Shown here one piece after another: positions 1-5,804 of a DNA stretch of 11,737 nt. The stretch comes from Candidatus Gottesmanbacteria bacterium CG_4_10_14_0_8_um_filter_37_24. GTDB lineage: Bacteria; Patescibacteriota; Microgenomatia; 2-02-FULL-39-11. The stretch covers positions 1 through 11,737 of the forward strand of contig PFMK01000066.1 of the NCBI GenBank assembly GCA_002785215.1. Reading direction: 5' to 3'. The stretch's first letter is position 1. Each line of letters begins with the position of its first letter. A program made the position numbers and the translations under genes. The notes beneath the pieces were generated by a model. The model saw only the letters and a program-made list of their open reading frames with translations. It was not told the DNA's origin and ran no database searches.

Positions 1-10
1 AGCAATAAAA

Positions 11-1195
11 ATGGCAACAGGAGTATTTAAAAGAAACAAGCCGCATCTTAATATCGGAACTATCGGTCACGTAGATCATGGCAAGACTACTCTTACTTCT
101 GCAATTACTCATGTATTAGCAAGTAAAGGACTTGCCAAAGCGCTAAAGTATGAAGAGATTGATAACGCTCCTGAAGAAAAAGCAAGGGGCGTTACTATTA
201 ATATTCACCATTCAGAATACGAAACGGAAAAAAGACATTATGCACATATTGACGCTCCGGGACATGCGGATTACATAAAGAACATGATTACAGGTGCTGC
301 TCAGATGGATGGTGCCATACTGGTAGTTTCTGCGCCGGACGGACCAATGCCTCAGACAAGAGAACATATTCTCCTAGCAAAACAGGTTAATGTACCGGCT
401 GTAGTAGTCTTTATGAATAAAGTGGATATGGTTTCAGATAAAGAACTTCTTGACCTTGTGGAAATGGAAGTAAGGGAACTTTTAACCAAATATGGTTTCC
501 CAGGGGACAAAATTCCGGTAATAAGAGGAAGCGCTCTTAAAGCTCTTCAAGGTGATGCCGAGGCGGTTAAGTCCATCGAAGAGTTGGTAAAGACGGTAGA
601 TGAATATATTCCTGAACCCAAACGCGATACGGAAAAGCCGTTCCTTATGCCCATTGAGGATGTATTTTCCATCAAAGGCAGAGGGACAGTCGTGACGGGA
701 AGAGTAGAAAGAGGGAAAGTAAAAGTTAATGAGGAAATAGAGATTGTGGGAATCAAAGCTACTCAAAAAACAGTAGTTACCGGTGTGGAAATGTTTAGAA
801 AAACGCTTGATGAGGCAATTGCCGGAGATAACGTAGGTTTACTTCTTAGAGGTGTCGAAAAGGATCAGGTGGAAAGGGGACAAGTTATCGCAAAGCCCGG
901 ATCGATTACTCCTCATACGGAATTTGAGGCAGAGATTTATATTCTCACAAAGGAAGAAGGAGGGCGTCATTCGCCATTTTTCACTGGTTACAGACCTCAA
1001 TTTTATATTAAAACAACAGATATTACCGGTGAGGTAACACTTCCAAAAGGTGTAGAAATGGTGATGCCAGGTGATAAGACAAAAATGACGGCAAAACTGA
1101 TAGTTTCAGTTGCGCTTGAAGAGGGACAAAGGTTTGCTATAAGAGAAGGTGGTCATACTGTTGGAGCCGGAGTGATATCCAAAATAATAAAATAA
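11..1195 (+). CDS. tuf: Elongation factor Tu
   Basis: EF-Tu is the GTPase that delivers aminoacyl-tRNA to the ribosomal A site in the cytoplasm. The 394-residue length is the family norm. Visible motifs: P-loop GHVDHGKT (19-26), switch I around ARGVTIN (58-64), DAPGH (81-85) with the catalytic His85, NKVD (136-139) and SAL (174-176), then the two beta-barrel domains, including GRGTVVTGRVERG and YRPQFYIKTTDITGEV, ending in EGGHTVGAGV. Oddities: Ala82 where E. coli has Cys81 (DCPGH), His382 where E. coli has Arg381 (EGGRTVGAG), and Ile-His after TIN in switch I where Thr-Ser is usual. The start fits the family N-terminus (KPHLNIGTIGHVDHGKTT). Only ten bases precede it, so its ribosome-binding site and promoter cannot be judged. 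It is followed by rpsJ, the classical end of a str-type operon. Confidence 0.98.
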   Translation: MATGVFKRNKPHLNIGTIGHVDHGKTTLTSAITHVLASKGLAKALKYEEIDNAPEEKARGVTINIHHSEYETEKRHYAHIDAPGHADYIKNMITGAAQMDGAILVVSAPDGPMPQTREHILLAKQVNVPAVVVFMNKVDMVSDKELLDLVEMEVRELLTKYGFPGDKIPVIRGSALKALQGDAEAVKSIEELVKTVDEYIPEPKRDTEKPFLMPIEDVFSIKGRGTVVTGRVERGKVKVNEEIEIVGIKATQKTVVTGVEMFRKTLDEAIAGDNVGLLLRGVEKDQVERGQVIAKPGSITPHTEFEAEIYILTKEEGGRHSPFFTGYRPQFYIKTTDITGEVTLPKGVEMVMPGDKTKMTAKLIVSVALEEGQRFAIREGGHTVGAGVISKIIK

Positions 1196-1219
1196 GGTAG
1201 TTTGATATTAAGATTTATC

Positions 1220-1239
1220 ATATTCAAGAGAATATTTTT
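1220..1239 (+). terminator. Weak terminator-like hairpin after tuf
   Basis: Perfect 6-bp inverted repeat, ATATTC (1220-1225) and GAATAT (1230-1235), with loop AAGA, followed by a short T run (1235-1239). Only one pair is G-C, so the stem is weak. It lies 24 nt after the tuf stop and may give partial termination between tuf and rpsJ, or be a processing site. AT-rich sequence makes chance stems common. Confidence 0.3.
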
Positions 1240-1263
1240 ACCGTCAGTCTAACTGAAAGTAAC

Positions 1264-1287
1264 CTATTCACTTGTGTGAGTAAATAG
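1264..1287 (+). promoter_or_regulatory. Imperfect hairpin in the rpsJ 5' leader
   Basis: Inverted repeat with five pairs (CTATT 1264-1268 with AATAG 1283-1287), one C-A mismatch, then ACT/AGT pairs and a G-T pair around a short loop. It ends 12 nt before the rpsJ ATG. A smaller 5-bp hairpin, TCAGT/ACTGA (1244-1256), precedes it. Their position suggests control or processing of rpsJ mRNA; no function is known from the sequence. Confidence 0.3.
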
Positions 1288-1299
1288 AAAAGAAGATAA

Positions 1300-1608
1300 A
1301 TGCCAAAAGGTAGAATTCGTGTACGTTTAAAAGCATATGATGGCAGGATCATTGACGATTCATGCCAAAAAATACTTGATACGGCCGTAAGGACAGGTGC
1401 TCGTGTTGTGGGTCCTATACCGCTTCCAACTGGCAAAAAGCATTTTTCCGTTCAACGTTCACCTTTTACGGATAAGGACAGTAGGGAAGATTTCATGATT
1501 AAAATTCATAAAAGGCTTATTGATATCATTGAACCGACAGATAAAACAATTGACTCACTAATGCATTTGGAATTGCCAGCAGGTGTTGATATAGCGATAA
1601 AAATGTAA
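1300..1608 (+). CDS. rpsJ: 30S ribosomal protein S10 (NusE)
   Basis: S10 is a 30S head protein and, as NusE, a transcription antitermination partner of NusB and NusG in bacteria. Its 102 residues match the usual length. Hallmarks: RIRVRLKAYD (5-14), RTGARVVGPIPLPT (31-44) at the base of the extended loop, then HKRLIDIIEPTDKTIDSLMHLELPAGVDI toward the end. The ATG is preceded by AAGAAG at 4-nt spacing, a weak Shine-Dalgarno match. The gene lies 104 nt after tuf and is cut off from rplC by an intrinsic terminator overlapping its stop codon. Transcriptionally it therefore seems to belong with tuf, although S10 classically heads the operon starting with rplC. Confidence 0.97.
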   Translation: MPKGRIRVRLKAYDGRIIDDSCQKILDTAVRTGARVVGPIPLPTGKKHFSVQRSPFTDKDSREDFMIKIHKRLIDIIEPTDKTIDSLMHLELPAGVDIAIKM

Positions 1609-1630
1609 ACCTATCGGTTTGCAATTTTTT
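1605..1630 (+). terminator. Intrinsic terminator overlapping the rpsJ stop
   Basis: Seven-pair hairpin: GTAAACC (1605-1611), loop TATC, GGTTTGC (1616-1622), with one T-G wobble, then AA and six T (1625-1630). The stem includes the rpsJ TAA stop (1606-1608), so a terminating ribosome would interfere with folding. It plausibly ends the tuf-rpsJ transcript. The right arm and spacer overlap the promoter candidate for rplC. Confidence 0.6.
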
Positions 1631-1646
1631 GTCTTTAATTTATAAT
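1619..1646 (+). promoter_or_regulatory. Candidate sigma70-type promoter for the rplC-secY operon
   Basis: Box TTGCAA (1619-1624, 4 of 6 matches to TTGACA), a 16-nt spacer and a perfect TATAAT (1641-1646). Predicted transcription start is about 1652-1655, leaving an 85-90 nt leader before rplC. It sits directly after the rpsJ terminator, where a new promoter would be expected. The region is AT-rich, so a chance TATAAT is possible. Confidence 0.5.
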
Positions 1647-1713
1647 AAATGTTAATGATGCTATTTATTAAAGGCATAACTTAAATACGATACGGATTTT
1701 GGGTAAGTTTTCC

Positions 1714-1740
1714 TAGCCCCAAGCCGGGGCTAATTTTTTT
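1714..1740 (+). terminator. Terminator-like hairpin (candidate attenuator) abutting rplC
   Basis: Perfect 7-bp stem TAGCCCC (1714-1720) and GGGGCTA (1726-1732), loop AAGCC, followed by A and seven T (1734-1740). The next base is the A of the rplC ATG. Five of the seven pairs are G-C, in sharp contrast to the AT-rich surroundings. This is the canonical shape of an intrinsic terminator. Placed between the promoter candidate and the first gene, it would act as an attenuator, or its hairpin could hinder ribosome loading at rplC. No convincing competing antiterminator pairing was found by eye. Confidence 0.6.
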
Positions 1741-2388
1741 ATGATAAAAGCAATATTAGGAACAAAAATATCACAGTCCCAGGGTTTTACCTCTGATGGT
1801 GAAAGAATACCTATTACCCGGATAATGGTTGGTCCATGTTGGGTAATTGATATAAAGAGAAAAGAAAAGGCAGGATATGACGCGATTTGCCTTGGTTTAG
1901 GTGAGAAACGGATTAATTTAGTAAATAAGCCAATTATGGGAATATTAAAAAAAGCGGGACTGGAAAAAAATCCACCCCGTTTTTTTCGTGAAATAAGAGT
2001 GAGAGACAATAATGTTTTTGAAGAAGGAAAATATAAAGTCGGGGAGAAATTGAAAGTGACTGATATTTTTTCCGTAGGTGATGATGTGGTAGTTACAGGA
2101 ACGTCTAAAGGCAAAGGTTTCCAGGGTGTAGTAAAAAGGCATCATTTTAGAGGGGGTCCTCGGACGCATGGACAGTCAGACAGAGAGAGAGCTCCGGGAT
2201 CCATTGGGCAAACAACTACACCGGGAAGGGTATACAAAGGTAAACGAATGGCAGGAAGAATGGGAGGAAATAAAATTACGGTAAAAGGATTAAAAGTAGT
2301 ATCTATGGATACGGAAAATAACATTATGACATTACGCGGTTTGGTGCCTGGATACAGGAATTCTTTACTGATTATCAAGGAGCGATGA
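1741..2388 (+). CDS. rplC: 50S ribosomal protein L3
   Basis: L3 is an early-assembly 23S rRNA-binding protein whose long central loop reaches the peptidyl-transferase centre. It has 215 residues, near the family's 205-215. Seen: N-terminal ILGTKISQSQGFTSDGERIP (5-24), KNPPRFFREIRV (76-87), the loop HHFRGGPRTHGQSDRERAPG (134-153) and TPGRVYKGKRMAGRMGG (160-176). Thr159 occupies the position of E. coli Gln150, the PrmB methylation site. The start matches the family N-terminus, but there is no Shine-Dalgarno; seven T from a terminator-like hairpin touch the ATG. The stop TGA lies 10 nt before rplD and overlaps an ATG that opens a three-codon mini-ORF. It is probably the first gene of the S10/spc transcript here. 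Confidence 0.97.
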   Translation: MIKAILGTKISQSQGFTSDGERIPITRIMVGPCWVIDIKRKEKAGYDAICLGLGEKRINLVNKPIMGILKKAGLEKNPPRFFREIRVRDNNVFEEGKYKVGEKLKVTDIFSVGDDVVVTGTSKGKGFQGVVKRHHFRGGPRTHGQSDRERAPGSIGQTTTPGRVYKGKRMAGRMGGNKITVKGLKVVSMDTENNIMTLRGLVPGYRNSLLIIKER

Positions 2389-2398
2389 AATTTTAATT

Positions 2399-3271
2399 AT
2401 GACTGTTAAGAAAAAAACTCAAAAAGGAAAAAGAGCCCAAAAAAATCTGGAAACAGACGTTTTTAATATGAACGGTGAATCAATCGGAAAAGTCAGATTA
2501 CCGCCTGAAATCTTCAATGCAAAAATAAATCCATTGTTGATGGCTCAAGCAGTAAGGGTATTTTTGGCAAATAAAAGATCCGGTACCCATGCCGTAAAGA
2601 CCCGGTCTCAAGTTCGCGGCTCTACAAGGAAAATATATAGACAAAAAGGAACTGGGCGGGCCAGACATGGAGATGTAAAAGCGCCGATATTTATCGGTGG
2701 AGGTGTGGCGCATGGACCTCATCCGAAAGACTATTCTTTAGATATGCCAAGAAAGATGAGGCGAATGGCTCTTTTTTCGGCTTTGTCAGATAAATTTAAT
2801 GAAGGGAAACTTAAGGTAATAAATAATTTAAATGAGCTTCCTTCAAAAACCAGGAATCTGGTTGATACTATTACCAAGCTTAAAATAGTTTATAAAAATA
2901 AAAAGAACTTTCCCAAAGTTCTTTTAATTATGGATCAAAAGAAAGATAATGTTATTCTGGCTGGCAGGAATATTGAGAACCTGACTCTTATTCACGCCTC
3001 ATTATTGAATACATATGAGGTTATGGTAAATAGTGAATTGATTATTATGAAAGATGCGATTGAACAGCTGATTGGTACATTCCTGAAAAAAAACAGTAAA
3101 AAAGACAAAGACACGAAAATTGAAACAAACAAAGAAAAAAAGATTGATGTAAAATCACTAAAAACCATAGAAGTAAAAGCAAAAGATAACAAAAAGCAAA
3201 AAAGTGGAACGGTGAAAAAAAGAGTTAAAAATACCAATACCTTAAAAACAGAAAGACCAAATAAAGTATGA
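2399..3271 (+). CDS. rplD: 50S ribosomal protein L4 with long Lys-rich C-terminal tail
   Basis: L4 binds 23S rRNA and its loop lines the nascent-peptide tunnel; in E. coli it also represses its own operon. Conserved core: INPLLMAQAVRVFLANKRSGTHAVKTRS (43-70), the loop RKIYRQKGTGRARHGDVKAP (77-96), GGGVAHGPHPKDYS (100-113) and MRRMALFSALSDK (120-132), then the C-terminal Rossmann-like half to about residue 230. The protein is 290 residues against roughly 200-210 usually. The excess is a basic N-terminal lead of about 18 residues and a 60-residue tail (231-290) with about 20 lysines and no recognisable domain. The tail is in frame and ends in a 4-nt ATGA overlap with rplW, so it is not an annotation artefact. 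No usable Shine-Dalgarno: AAGGAG lies 16 nt upstream, inside rplC. Confidence 0.96.
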   Translation: MTVKKKTQKGKRAQKNLETDVFNMNGESIGKVRLPPEIFNAKINPLLMAQAVRVFLANKRSGTHAVKTRSQVRGSTRKIYRQKGTGRARHGDVKAPIFIGGGVAHGPHPKDYSLDMPRKMRRMALFSALSDKFNEGKLKVINNLNELPSKTRNLVDTITKLKIVYKNKKNFPKVLLIMDQKKDNVILAGRNIENLTLIHASLLNTYEVMVNSELIIMKDAIEQLIGTFLKKNSKKDKDTKIETNKEKKIDVKSLKTIEVKAKDNKKQKSGTVKKRVKNTNTLKTERPNKV

Positions 3272-3564
3272 CAAAATATATCATAAAAAAACCGGTGATT
3301 ACCGAAAAATCGCTTGATGACGCAGCAAGAGGAGAATTTACATTTGAAGTAGATAAATCCTGCAATAAACAACAAGCAAGAAAAGCGATTGAGGAAATGT
3401 TTAAGGTCCATGTAATAAAAACAACCTCAGTTATTATCAAAGGGAAATATAAGAAAGCAGGGAAAAAAAGAATTAATACAAAAAGACCTGATAAAAAAAA
3501 GATTAGAGTGAAATTAAAATCAGGTGAAAAAATTGATTTATTTGAAGTAGGGCAAACAAAATGA
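3268..3564 (+). CDS. rplW: 50S ribosomal protein L23
   Basis: L23 sits at the tunnel exit and is the docking point for trigger factor and the signal recognition particle. Its 98 residues are normal. Seen: PVITEKS (9-15), where Glu13 corresponds to the factor-docking Glu18 of E. coli L23; FEVDKSCNKQQARKAIEEMFKV (26-47), the helix after the first strand; and the basic extended loop KGKYKKAGKKRINTKRPDKKK (58-78). The start ATG overlaps the rplD stop (ATGA) and the TGA stop overlaps the rplB start the same way, indicating translational coupling on both sides. Its position in the cluster and next to L4 is standard. Confidence 0.96.
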   Translation: MTKYIIKKPVITEKSLDDAARGEFTFEVDKSCNKQQARKAIEEMFKVHVIKTTSVIIKGKYKKAGKKRINTKRPDKKKIRVKLKSGEKIDLFEVGQTK

Positions 3565-4328
3565 GAGATATTACCAAAACAAAACCGGAAAAACATCTGA
3601 TTGGGATTTTACCTAGTAAAGCAGGCAGATCAAATACAGGTTCAATTACAGCAAGACATAGAGGTGGAAGAGAGAAAAGATTTTACAGATCAATTGATTT
3701 CAAAAGAAATAAGTTGAATATTGCTGGAGAAATATTGGCTTTTGAATATGATCCCAACAGGAATGTACAAATAGCTCTTGTTATGTATAAAGACGGAGAG
3801 AAAAGATATATACTGGCGCCTTTGGGTCTTTCAGTAGGTGATAAGATTATGTCCGGCATAGAGGTGGAAGTAAAAATAGGTAACAGTATGCCCTTGAAAA
3901 ATGTTCCGGTCGGTACACCTATACATAATATTGAACTTCATCCGGGAAAAGGTGGGCAACTGGTAAGGAGTGCAGGAGGTATGGCGGTAATTCTGGCGAA
4001 AGAGGGAGGGTTTGCCCAAATTAAATTCCCTTCAAGCGAAGTAAGGATGATAAGAGAGATATGTTTTGCTACAATTGGTCAATTAGCTAACAAAGAGTGG
4101 AAAGACACACCACTTGGAAAGGCAGGTAAATCAAGACATAGAGGTATAAGACCAAAAGTCAGAGGAACAGCTCAGCACCCCAATTCGCATCCGCATGGCG
4201 GCGGTGAGGGAAGAAGTGGAGTAGGTTTAAAACAACCGAAAACTCCATGGGGAAAACCGGCTAGGGGTTTAATAACTCGTAACAGACATAAATATAGCAA
4301 CAGATATATTATTAAAAAAAGAAGTTGA
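3561..4328 (+). CDS. rplB: 50S ribosomal protein L2, short at the N-terminus
   Basis: L2 helps associate the subunits and supports peptidyl-transferase activity. Seen: GRSNTGSITARHRGG (22-36), DFKRNK (46-51), EYDPNRNVQIALVMYKDGEKRYILAP (62-87), PVGTPIHNIELHPGKGGQLVRSAG (116-139) and HPHGGGEGR (210-218), which contains the essential His (E. coli His229). It is 255 residues against about 273-277. Alignment by eye places the deficit at the N-terminus, where the first 20 or so residues, including the usual KPTxPGRR motif, are absent. This is not a start-choice error: upstream in this frame a TGA stop appears at 3543-3545 and no other start lies between. The ATG overlaps the rplW stop (ATGA). Confidence 0.97.
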   Translation: MRDITKTKPEKHLIGILPSKAGRSNTGSITARHRGGREKRFYRSIDFKRNKLNIAGEILAFEYDPNRNVQIALVMYKDGEKRYILAPLGLSVGDKIMSGIEVEVKIGNSMPLKNVPVGTPIHNIELHPGKGGQLVRSAGGMAVILAKEGGFAQIKFPSSEVRMIREICFATIGQLANKEWKDTPLGKAGKSRHRGIRPKVRGTAQHPNSHPHGGGEGRSGVGLKQPKTPWGKPARGLITRNRHKYSNRYIIKKRS

Positions 4329-4340
4329 GAAGGTAAAAAT

Positions 4341-4625
4341 ATGTCAAGATCCAGTAAAAAGGGGCCGTATATTGATACAAAATTATTGAAAAAAGTATTG
4401 AACCAAAAACAATCTGGACAGAACAATCCGATAAAAACCTGGTCCAGAGGCTCACAAATTTCTCCGGATTTTGTAGGTCATAAACTGGCGGTTTATAACG
4501 GGAAAAATTTTATAGAGATTTTCGTGAATGAATCGATGGTCGGTCATAGATTGGGTGAATTTTCACCAACTAGAACTTTTAGAGGTCACGGTCAGGTAAC
4601 GAAGAGAATATTAGAAAAGACATAA
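4341..4625 (+). CDS. rpsS: 30S ribosomal protein S19
   Basis: S19 is a 30S head protein that pairs with S13 near the A-site tRNA and the intersubunit bridges. Its 94 residues are typical. Seen: SRSSKKGPYID (2-12), KTWSRGSQISPDFVGHKLAVYNG (32-54) and GHRLGEFSPTRTFRGH (68-83), followed by a short basic end. The ATG is preceded by GAGAAGG at 7-nt spacing, one of the few partial Shine-Dalgarno matches in the window. It lies 12 nt after rplB and 5 nt before rplV, the standard order. Confidence 0.97.
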   Translation: MSRSSKKGPYIDTKLLKKVLNQKQSGQNNPIKTWSRGSQISPDFVGHKLAVYNGKNFIEIFVNESMVGHRLGEFSPTRTFRGHGQVTKRILEKT

Positions 4626-4630
4626 TAATT

Positions 4631-5035
4631 ATGAAATCTACAGCAAGTATTAAATATTTAAGAATATCTTCAAAGAAAATAAAAACTCTTGGGAAGATGG
4701 TAGTAGGTCTTCCTCCGCAGGAAGCTATTGACCGGCTTGTTTTTTCAGGAACAAAAGCAGGAAGAATTTTATCGAAGGTCATTCAGTCTGCATATTCTAA
4801 TTCCGTAAATAATTTGAGAATGAATACCGCAAAGCTGAAAATAAAATCGGTCATGGTAAATAAGGGACCGATGTTTAAAAGATGGAATCCGGTATCAAGA
4901 GGAATAGCACATTCGATCAAGAAACGCACGAGTCATATAAAAATTCAGATTGAAGAGGTTGATAAATTAAACATTAAAAAGAAAGAAATTAATTCTGAAA
5001 AGGAAAAAGTAATACAAAAAGAATTAAAGAAATAA
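4631..5035 (+). CDS. rplV: 50S ribosomal protein L22
   Basis: L22 binds all 23S domains, and its beta-hairpin forms the tunnel constriction opposite L4. The core runs from about 3 to 109: YLRISSKKIKTLGKMVVGLPPQEAI (9-32), KVIQSAYSNSVNN (49-61), KSVMVNKGPMFKRW (72-85) and SHIKIQI (101-107) after KKRT. The protein is 134 residues against about 110. The extra 25 residues form a Lys/Glu-rich tail with no recognised motif. No Shine-Dalgarno precedes the ATG; the context is AATAATTATG. It starts 5 nt after the rpsS stop. Confidence 0.95.
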   Translation: MKSTASIKYLRISSKKIKTLGKMVVGLPPQEAIDRLVFSGTKAGRILSKVIQSAYSNSVNNLRMNTAKLKIKSVMVNKGPMFKRWNPVSRGIAHSIKKRTSHIKIQIEEVDKLNIKKKEINSEKEKVIQKELKK

Positions 5036-5094
5036 TATCTATATGGGTATCTTAAGAAGTCGAAAATTTATTTTAAATGGAATTAATAGATTAG

Positions 5095-5102
5095 AAAGGA
5101 GA
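5095..5102 (+). promoter_or_regulatory. Strong Shine-Dalgarno of rpsC
   Basis: AAAGGAGA ends 4 nt before the GTG start of rpsC (GGAG to GTG spacing 5 nt). It is the only well-placed strong anti-16S complement seen upstream of any gene in the window, and it supports choosing the GTG as start. Confidence 0.75.
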
Positions 5103-5106
5103 CAGC

Positions 5107-5763
5107 GTGGGTCATAAAGTCAATCCAAAGGGTTTCCGTTTGGGTCCTTTATATACATGGGATTCTCGCTGGTTTGTCGGGAATAAAGATTACAAGGTGT
5201 TTGTGCTGGAGGATGTAAAAATCAGACAATCATTATTAAAGAAGCTGCAACCAGCAGGAGTGACAAAAATAGAGATAGAACGGTCGATAAATAAAATTAA
5301 TATTATTATCAATGTTGTTCGACCGGGAATGGTGATAGGCAGAGGGGGTCAAGGATTGGAAGAACTGAAAAAGTTTATCCAAGAGCTTATAATAAATCAT
5401 CGAAAAGCAGAAAAAATATATGATAAGAAGTTAAATCTAAAACTGGATTTAAAGGTGGAACCGGTGAAGAATCCAAATCTATCTGCATATTTTATTGCCA
5501 TTCAGATTGCAGAACAATTAGCCAAAAGGATGCCACATAAGAGGGTAGTTGGGTACGCGGTAGAGAAAATAATGAATGCAGGTGCTAAGGGTGTGAAGAT
5601 CATGTTAGCCGGTCGTATCGCAGGTGCAGAAATATCGAGACGAGAAACATTTAAGAGAGGTTCGATTCCTTTATCAACGATAAGAGAAGATATCGATTTT
5701 GTGGCGTTACCGTCTTTAACTAAATCCGGTTATATCGGTGTTAAAGTATGGATATGCAAATAG
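5107..5763 (+). CDS. rpsC: 30S ribosomal protein S3
   Basis: S3 lies at the mRNA entry channel of the 30S head. It has 218 residues. Seen: the diagnostic N-terminus GHKVNPKGFRLG (2-13); the KH GxxG loop GRGG (78-81) in RPGMVIGRGGQG; and the C-terminal domain with AGAKGVKIMLAGRIAGAEISR, then GVKVWIC at the end. Between the KH helix and the following strand there is a segment about ten residues longer than in B. subtilis S3 (about 95-113, Lys-rich). The protein stops right after GVKVWICK, lacking the usual GEIL-type tail. The start is GTG, the only non-ATG start here. It matches the family N-terminus and has a strong Shine-Dalgarno. A 71-nt spacer separates it from rplV. Confidence 0.97.
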   Translation: MGHKVNPKGFRLGPLYTWDSRWFVGNKDYKVFVLEDVKIRQSLLKKLQPAGVTKIEIERSINKINIIINVVRPGMVIGRGGQGLEELKKFIQELIINHRKAEKIYDKKLNLKLDLKVEPVKNPNLSAYFIAIQIAEQLAKRMPHKRVVGYAVEKIMNAGAKGVKIMLAGRIAGAEISRRETFKRGSIPLSTIREDIDFVALPSLTKSGYIGVKVWICK

Positions 5764-5804
5764 GATTAAATAACAAATAAATTTAAAACTGTAATAAAAA
5801 TATT

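Noticed and set aside
1202..1236. Promoter between tuf and rpsJ using TTGATA (1202-1207).
   Set aside because: No acceptable -10 box lies 16-18 nt downstream; the nearest AT-rich hexamers are at the wrong distance.
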